A stretch of DNA of 11,873 nt, from contig JAJTCL010000048.1 in NCBI GenBank assembly GCA_021323255.1, positions 1-11,873 of the forward strand. The letters run 5' to 3'. Both the position numbers and the translations under genes were made by a program. The DNA comes from Propionibacteriaceae bacterium. Lineage in GTDB: Bacteria > Actinomycetota > Actinomycetes > Propionibacteriales > Propionibacteriaceae. Positions 7,451 to 11,873 of this stretch are shown here, in pieces. Numbering within the stretch: position 1 is the stretch's first letter; each line of letters opens with the position of its first letter. The notes below the pieces were generated by a model. That model did not search any database. It worked only from the letters and a program-made list of their open reading frames with translations, and was not told the DNA's origin.

Positions 7451-10400
7451 CGCACGACCTGCTGACCAGTCGGCTGCGCGGGACAGCTGCTGCGGACTGG
7501 ACAGTATCGGCAAGCTGGGCCGATGCGGGCATCATGATGTTCGCGGCGAATGATGTTCGCAGCCTCCGCGAGCCGGCGATGAACCCAGGTCGGTTGTCCG
7601 GCGCTTGGGTCACTGCCCGCGCCGTCCAGCAGCCCCACAGGGAAAGTCACGTCGTCAAGGGAAGCCTGCTGAAAGGTCTTCGGATAACCGCTGTCGCCGT
7701 CGGGCAGCCGGAGATACACCAGTTCGGCGCCGGCGGGCCGCGCGCCTTCCCCGGCCACGGCCGCAAATGCGCCCTGCTGAACCGCAAGCTGGTAGACCCC
7801 TAGCTGATCGTGTAGCGCCACATCTGCGGCCGTGGGCGCTGCTTTTGAGGTCTTGAAATCCACGATCCTGATCCGGCCGTCAGGGTCCCGCTCAACCCGG
7901 TCGGCACTGCCTGTGAGATGGACCCGGTCGGTGCCTAGATCAATATGGCAAGAGAATTCGACCTCGGTTCCCAGCAGGGTGAGATGTGACCTGGCCTCTT
8001 GCCACATCACAAAACGCTCGAGGGCGGACTCGGCCTCTACTCGCTCCACCGCTGAAAGCCAGTGCGCGTCGAAGGCCAGCTGGCTCCAGACCGACTCCAG
8101 ATGTGTCGCAAGCTCCTCAGGATCGGCTTTGTTGTGCGCCCCGTACTCGGCCAGCACGTGAACCACCGAGCCGAAGCTCGCAGCAGCCGTACGCACTGGC
8201 TCACCTTGAGCCTTGCGCGCCAGGAACCAATTCCGCGGGCAGGCTAGAACACTGGCCAATTGGCTGCCGGAAAGATGGACCGGCTCCTCCGGGCCGAGCA
8301 AAGGTTGATCGGCCCGACTCAGCGGACGCATCCCCCACCAGTGCTCTGGTCGCGCGGACGGGACGAGTGGGCGGGCGTCGTGATCGGTTGCATCGGCCAG
8401 CCGTGCCAGCCGTGCGGCGGCCTCCTCACGGAGCCGCGGCGAGACTTCCGGGTCGACGGTGGTGCTGCGGAGCTCACCAACCAGGGCCGACAGCGACAAG
8501 GGTCGTCGCGGCCGTCCCGGCAACTCCCTCATTGGCACGCCAAGCTCAGCGAGGAAGCGGGAAGGCTGGTCGGCCTCACCCTCAGTACCCGCCACCGCTG
8601 TCACAACGAGCCGCGATCGAGCTCGGGTGCATGCGACGTAGAAGAGCCGTCGCTCCTCCGCTATCCGAGTCGCGGTAGGAACGGGCGCCAGCACCTCGTG
8701 GCGCCCCAGCTGATCAGGTTCTAGCAAGGAACCGCGACGGCGTACGTCCGGCCACCGGCCTTCCTGAACGCCGGCTACCACCACGAGATCCCACTCCAAT
8801 CCCTTGGCGCGATGGGCTGTCAGCACTCGCACGCCAGACCCGCGTAGCTCGCCCTCGCGCAACGGGTCGGCAGGAATCTGCTGGCCTTCGACCTCAGCCA
8901 GGAAACCAGTCACTCCACGCAGACCTGACACTTCCTCGGAGCGAGCGGCGATCTCGAACAGTGCACAAATGGCATCCAAGTCGCGGTTGGCTCGACGGCC
9001 GGCCTCGCCAGCCGCGCCTGCCTGCTGCCGAAGCCTTTCCGGCCACGTTGTCTGCGACCAGAGCAGCCACAGCGCCTCCTCTGCTGTGCTTCCGGCGTCG
9101 ATGGCACGCTCGCAGCGTCGCAACAGTTCGGCCAGCGCGCGAGCTGCGTCGACCTCCGGACTGGGCGGGCAGTCCTCCAGCAGGTCGCGATCGCGTAATG
9201 CGAGGCTCGTCAGCTCAACAGAAGATCGTGGTAGCGCTATGCCAGCCAGCTCGGCGCGCTCGGCCTCACGGAGGGCTCGTCCCAGCCGCCGAGTTGACAT
9301 GCTGTCCATGCCACCGAGCGGTGAGGTAAGCAACAGCTGTGCCTCATCGGCTGTCGGTGAGCAGCCTCGGGCGGCGACTTGAAGGGCCAGCAACAACGGA
9401 CGCGCTGCAGGGTCGGCGGCTAAGGGAATCTCATCCCCGGCGACCTCAACCGGTACGCCGGCAGCAACCAGGGCCCGAGTCAATCCTGGAATTGTGGTGC
9501 GGCCAGAACGGATCAACACCGCCATATCAGTCCAAGCCAGGTTGTCGCGGAGATATGAACTCCGCAGGATCTCCGCGATGTGCTCGGCCTCGGCGCCCGC
9601 GCTGCTGCAGGTGAAGACCTCCACTTTTCCCTTGGCACGTTCGGAGTCGGCAATGGGATGTCGGAAAGCGGCGAACACCTCGGCTGGCAGCGAACGTGGC
9701 ATGCCTAACCGGCTGGCCACGCTGCGGCTGGCGGCCAGCAGCGCGCTACCGAAGCGGTGTGTCCGGTTCAGTGCTAAAACCGCCGCCGGCGCTCCCCCTC
9801 GGGTGCGGAACAGGTCCGGAAAGTCCAAGATCCCGCGCGCCTCAGCGCCGCGAAACGCATAGATCGACTGGTCGGGATCCCCCACGGCGACCACATCCCG
9901 CCCGCCACCAGCAACCACCTGCAACAGCCGCACCTGCGAGGGATCAGTGTCTTGATACTCGTCGACAAAGACACAATCGATCTCACTGCGCAGCGTTGTC
10001 GCGATCTCGGGCCGCGACAACAAAATGCGGCTGCGGTGCACCAGCTCGGCGTAGTCGAGGACACCTTCGGCATCCAGCACGTCGAGGTACTCGTCGAAGA
10101 AAGCTCCCAGGCTCACCCACTCTGCTCGATCCGTGGTGTGGCCCGCCGTGACCACATCATCGGGATCCATGCCCAGCTGTCGCGCCCTGGCCAGCACGGC
10201 ACGAACCTCGCCGGCGAATGCTCGAGTGGGAAAGGCGCGAGCGAGCGATTCCGGCCATTGGGGGCGCTGAGTCTCTAGACTCCCGCGAAGAACTTCCCGG
10301 ACCCGGAACTCCTGCTCGGGTCCGGTCAATAATCGCAGCGGCGCGTCGAAGCCGTTCGATTCGTGGCTGTTCGAGGCAAGGTCGGCCTCATTGCCGAACC

Positions 10401-10719
10401 GACGCACCAACGCGTAACAGAACGCGTGGAAGGTCATGGCCATCGGGGTAACCGTGGTACGACCCAGCCTCGCTGCAATCCGAGCACGTAGATCGGCCGA
10501 AGCCTTGCGAGAGAAGGTCAGCACCAGGATGCTGTCCGGCGGCACGCCACGGTGTTCGATCCGATCAACTACGCATTCGACCAGGGTGGTGGTCTTGCCG
10601 GTGCCCGGTCCGGCCAATACCAGCAGCGGCCCACCCGGATGATCAACGACGGCGCGCTGCGACGCGTCCAGCATGGGAGGTGGAGGCAGCGTCATCGGCC
10701 CCCGAGTCAACCGGTACAT
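7447..10719 (-). CDS. adnA: AdnA, motor-nuclease subunit of AdnAB with Fe-S type cysteines
   Basis: AdnA is the first subunit of the AdnAB double-strand-break resection complex. The ATG at 10719 is chosen because AGGA lies 6 nt upstream and the protein then opens with MYRLTRGP, close to the usual AdnA N terminus; a GTG at 10773 is in frame but has no ribosome site. The product has 1090 residues. The UvrD-like motor has Walker A GPGTGKTT at 37-44, FHAFCYALVR, Walker B FVDEYQDTD near 252, AVGDPDQSIYAFRGA near 280, LTAHRAKGLEW near 635 and FYVACTRARSR near 693. The C-terminal RecB-family nuclease contains GSADRVE, IVDFKTSK (near 955) and QLGVYQLAV. It is bracketed by a cysteine in LACPRNW (near 826) and a C-x2-C-x5-C set (near 1070-1080), the pattern of the Fe-S staple in AddB-type nucleases. 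It is translationally coupled to adnB. A 274-bp gap upstream suggests this is the first gene of the unit. Confidence 0.92.
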   Translation of the reverse strand: MYRLTRGPMTLPPPPMLDASQRAVVDHPGGPLLVLAGPGTGKTTTLVECVVDRIEHRGVPPDSILVLTFSRKASADLRARIAARLGRTTVTPMAMTFHAFCYALVRRFGNEADLASNSHESNGFDAPLRLLTGPEQEFRVREVLRGSLETQRPQWPESLARAFPTRAFAGEVRAVLARARQLGMDPDDVVTAGHTTDRAEWVSLGAFFDEYLDVLDAEGVLDYAELVHRSRILLSRPEIATTLRSEIDCVFVDEYQDTDPSQVRLLQVVAGGGRDVVAVGDPDQSIYAFRGAEARGILDFPDLFRTRGGAPAAVLALNRTHRFGSALLAASRSVASRLGMPRSLPAEVFAAFRHPIADSERAKGKVEVFTCSSAGAEAEHIAEILRSSYLRDNLAWTDMAVLIRSGRTTIPGLTRALVAAGVPVEVAGDEIPLAADPAARPLLLALQVAARGCSPTADEAQLLLTSPLGGMDSMSTRRLGRALREAERAELAGIALPRSSVELTSLALRDRDLLEDCPPSPEVDAARALAELLRRCERAIDAGSTAEEALWLLWSQTTWPERLRQQAGAAGEAGRRANRDLDAICALFEIAARSEEVSGLRGVTGFLAEVEGQQIPADPLREGELRGSGVRVLTAHRAKGLEWDLVVVAGVQEGRWPDVRRRGSLLEPDQLGRHEVLAPVPTATRIAEERRLFYVACTRARSRLVVTAVAGTEGEADQPSRFLAELGVPMRELPGRPRRPLSLSALVGELRSTTVDPEVSPRLREEAAARLARLADATDHDARPLVPSARPEHWWGMRPLSRADQPLLGPEEPVHLSGSQLASVLACPRNWFLARKAQGEPVRTAAASFGSVVHVLAEYGAHNKADPEELATHLESVWSQLAFDAHWLSAVERVEAESALERFVMWQEARSHLTLLGTEVEFSCHIDLGTDRVHLTGSADRVERDPDGRIRIVDFKTSKAAPTAADVALHDQLGVYQLAVQQGAFAAVAGEGARPAGAELVYLRLPDGDSGYPKTFQQASLDDVTFPVGLLDGAGSDPSAGQPTWVHRRLAEAANIIRREHHDARIGPACRYCPVRSSCPAQPTGQQVVR

Positions 10720-10725
10720 CGCAGT

Positions 10726-10729
10726 TCCT
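10726..10729 (-). promoter_or_regulatory. Ribosome binding site that decides the adnA start
   Basis: On the minus strand the sequence reads AGGA followed by 6 nt and then the ATG at 10719. No comparable site precedes the longer in-frame GTG at 10773, so this favours the shorter AdnA. Confidence 0.6.
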
Positions 10730-10759
10730 GGTCTAGGAATGGTCAGTTGGTACGCAGGT

Positions 10760-10782
10760 ATTGGAACAGACACAACCGACAG
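10760..10782 (-). promoter_or_regulatory. Possible DNA-damage-type promoter of adnA (RecA-NDp/PafBC-like)
   Basis: On the minus strand CTGTCGGTT (10782-10774), 8 bases and TCCAAT (10765-10760) lie 40 bp upstream of the adnA ATG. The pattern resembles the actinobacterial RecA-NDp promoter, TTGTCRGTG-N8-TAnnnT, which the PafBC activator uses. The match is imperfect: the first and last bases of the first box differ, and the second position of the -10-like box is C rather than A. The spacing and location are right, but chance cannot be excluded. Confidence 0.22.
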
Positions 10783-10993
10783 ATTCGGGGCAAACCGCGC
10801 TTTGAGCGTCGGAGTCGCGCCGCTGAGGATCCCAAGAAACGCGCGAGCACAGCGTGCACCAGCCCCAGCGGCGAGCTATATGGAGGATCGTTGAGTAAAG
10901 CGCGGCAGCCGTTACCTCGAAAATCACGACAAGCGCGCTTTGCAGAAGACGGACCATGACGTCAGCCTGCAGCGCGACGTGCGCGAGAAGCGC

Positions 10994-11873
10994 TCAAACA
11001 ATTGCCTGGTCGCGCCATGCACAGTCGAAAACCGCTACCGCGGCGGCGGCGACCAGCCCAGTCCCGAAGATCAGATCGCCGAGTTGAGCGAAGGGATCGA
11101 AGTAGATCGTCGTGCTGCCGTCACGGATCAGAGCCGCGTACGCCAGGACCGTCATGCTCAGTACATAGTTGGTCAAGACCAGCAACACTCGAGTGGGCCG
11201 CGAAAAGCGGCGGCTCTCCGCATTCGCCCAACCAGAGCCGGTGAAAAGGTCCCACGTCAAACCGAACAGCACCAGTGCCGCCCCAGAGAAACCGAGCAGT
11301 GCCCCGAGTGGGTCAGAGATGAAGTCGCGGTAAGAGAACAGTGCCGACAAGATCAACATTCCGCTGAACGCCAGCGCGCGCTGAGGTGTCAGGCTTCGAC
11401 GAAGCAACAAGATCGCGACGGCAACCACCACCACGGCGGAAGCCACCAGATTGAGCGCATCAGGATTGATCGGGGCCGGCGTCCGATCGCCGAACAACAG
11501 CTGGCGCGCCAACGCAACCAGCATGACGCCGATGCACGCTAGGACCAGAGCCCGGCTGCTCCGGCCGCGGCGAGCAGCGCGCACTGCCAGGATGATCAAG
11601 ACCACACCGACCAGCACCCGGCTGGGGTCGACGACGCGAGTGAGGAGCGGCGTGATGTCGAACGACACCCGTGCCGCCGCACCTCCGGGCTCGAATGAGG
11701 CGAGCACCTGTAGGACCGATAAGAAGACCTGAACAGGGAGCGTGACGGCAATCAGCGCTGCCGCGATGGTGAAACCGACTCGGCCGAGCTCGTCGCCCAG
11801 TTCGGAGACGACAGGAGTTGCCTGCTGTCGCCGGGATAGCCGCAGCACGATCAGGCCGACCACCGCGAAGGCG
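10994..11873 (-). CDS. Multi-pass membrane protein of unknown function (5' truncated by window)
   Basis: The frame is open to the right edge of the window, so the N terminus is missing; about 292 residues are visible, ending with DQAIV at the TGA 10994-10996. I do not recognise the family. Roughly eight or nine hydrophobic segments can be read, for example VGFTIAAALIAVTLPVQVFLSVL, VLVGVVLIILAV, VLACIGVMLVALA, LVASAVVVVAVAILLL, LAFSGMLILSALF, LLGFSGAALVLFGLTW, VLLVLTNYVLSMTVLAYAALI and FGTGLVAAAAVAVF. Arginine-rich connections (RAARRGRSSR, RRSLTPQR, ESRRFSRPTR) suggest cytoplasmic loops. No catalytic or transport motif stands out. It is on the same strand as adnA but separated by 274 bp, so cotranscription with the repair genes is not supported. 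Confidence 0.75.
   Translation of the reverse strand, partial: AFAVVGLIVLRLSRRQQATPVVSELGDELGRVGFTIAAALIAVTLPVQVFLSVLQVLASFEPGGAAARVSFDITPLLTRVVDPSRVLVGVVLIILAVRAARRGRSSRALVLACIGVMLVALARQLLFGDRTPAPINPDALNLVASAVVVVAVAILLLRRSLTPQRALAFSGMLILSALFSYRDFISDPLGALLGFSGAALVLFGLTWDLFTGSGWANAESRRFSRPTRVLLVLTNYVLSMTVLAYAALIRDGSTTIYFDPFAQLGDLIFGTGLVAAAAVAVFDCAWRDQAIV

Larger units (their letters stand above)
10720..10993. other. Non-coding gap upstream of adnA
   Basis: These 274 bases separate the membrane protein gene from adnA on the same strand. They hold the adnA ribosome site and the weak damage-type promoter candidate described separately. Other structure is slight: palindromes aagcgcgctt (10931-10940) and tgacgtca (10957-10964), and a 9-bp inverted repeat ccgcgcttt/aaagcgcgg (10795-10803 and 10897-10905). 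None forms a convincing terminator with a T-tract. No convincing gene or structured RNA was seen. Confidence 0.5.

Noticed and set aside
7451..7513. Longer AdnB starting at 7513
   Set aside because: The extension lies within the end of adnA, and the ATGA overlap at 7447-7450 with an upstream AGCAGG is a better start.
10795..10905. 9-bp inverted repeat ccgcgcttt/aaagcgcgg, considered as a terminator or RNA structure
   Set aside because: The arms are about 93 bp apart with no T-tract, so neither an intrinsic terminator nor a clear structured RNA is supported.
10733..10957. Small minus-strand ORF of 74 codons with a hydrophobic N terminus (MVRLLQSALVVIFEV...) and several cysteines, upstream of adnA
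   Set aside because: It has no good ribosome site, third-position GC lower than the neighbouring genes, an odd composition and it overlaps the likely promoter and leader of adnA. It is more likely a chance frame.
10931..10964. Perfect palindromes aagcgcgctt and tgacgtca upstream of adnA, considered as operator sites
   Set aside because: They are 10 and 8 bp, well over 200 bp from the adnA start, and match no regulator site I can name with confidence.

Overview
The window is high-GC DNA with short, overlapping gene junctions and gene families typical of Actinobacteria. The adnA-adnB-nudC order resembles the mycobacterial adnAB neighbourhood. The presence of both AdnAB and RecBCD fits several actinobacterial groups, so no genus is assigned. 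No RNA gene, CRISPR array, prophage or insertion sequence with a transposase was seen.

Layout. On the + strand, the 3' third of recB (1-1103, truncated by the window edge) runs into recD (1103-3130) with an overlapping TGATG junction. On the - strand, read right to left, come a 5'-truncated multi-pass membrane protein of unknown function (11873-10994), a 274-bp gap that probably holds the adnA promoter, adnA (10719-7447), adnB (7450-4097, ATGA overlap with adnA) and nudC (4113-3229, TTG start overlapping the end of adnB). The recBD and adnAB-nudC units converge on a 98-bp gap at 3131-3228.

Function. Two different DNA double-strand-break resection machines sit tail to tail: RecBCD (recC would lie outside the window) and the AdnA-AdnB heterodimeric motor-nuclease. 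Both look intact by motif: Walker A, Walker B, the helicase motifs and the RecB-family nuclease residues are all present. NudC, an NADH pyrophosphatase and possible RNA de-NADding enzyme, closes the adnAB unit.

The main unexpected structure is a small repeat. One copy, about 165 bp with hairpin-forming arms, occupies roughly 3067-3231. It encodes the last part of RecD, fills the whole convergent gap and supplies the nudC stop codon. A shorter copy in the opposite orientation lies in frame inside recB, about 107-200, in the linker just before the nuclease domain. The two copies share a perfect 27-base run. This looks like a mobile or formerly mobile palindromic repeat that is tolerated inside an essential-looking repair enzyme. 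It is the least ordinary feature of an otherwise recognisable DNA-repair locus.
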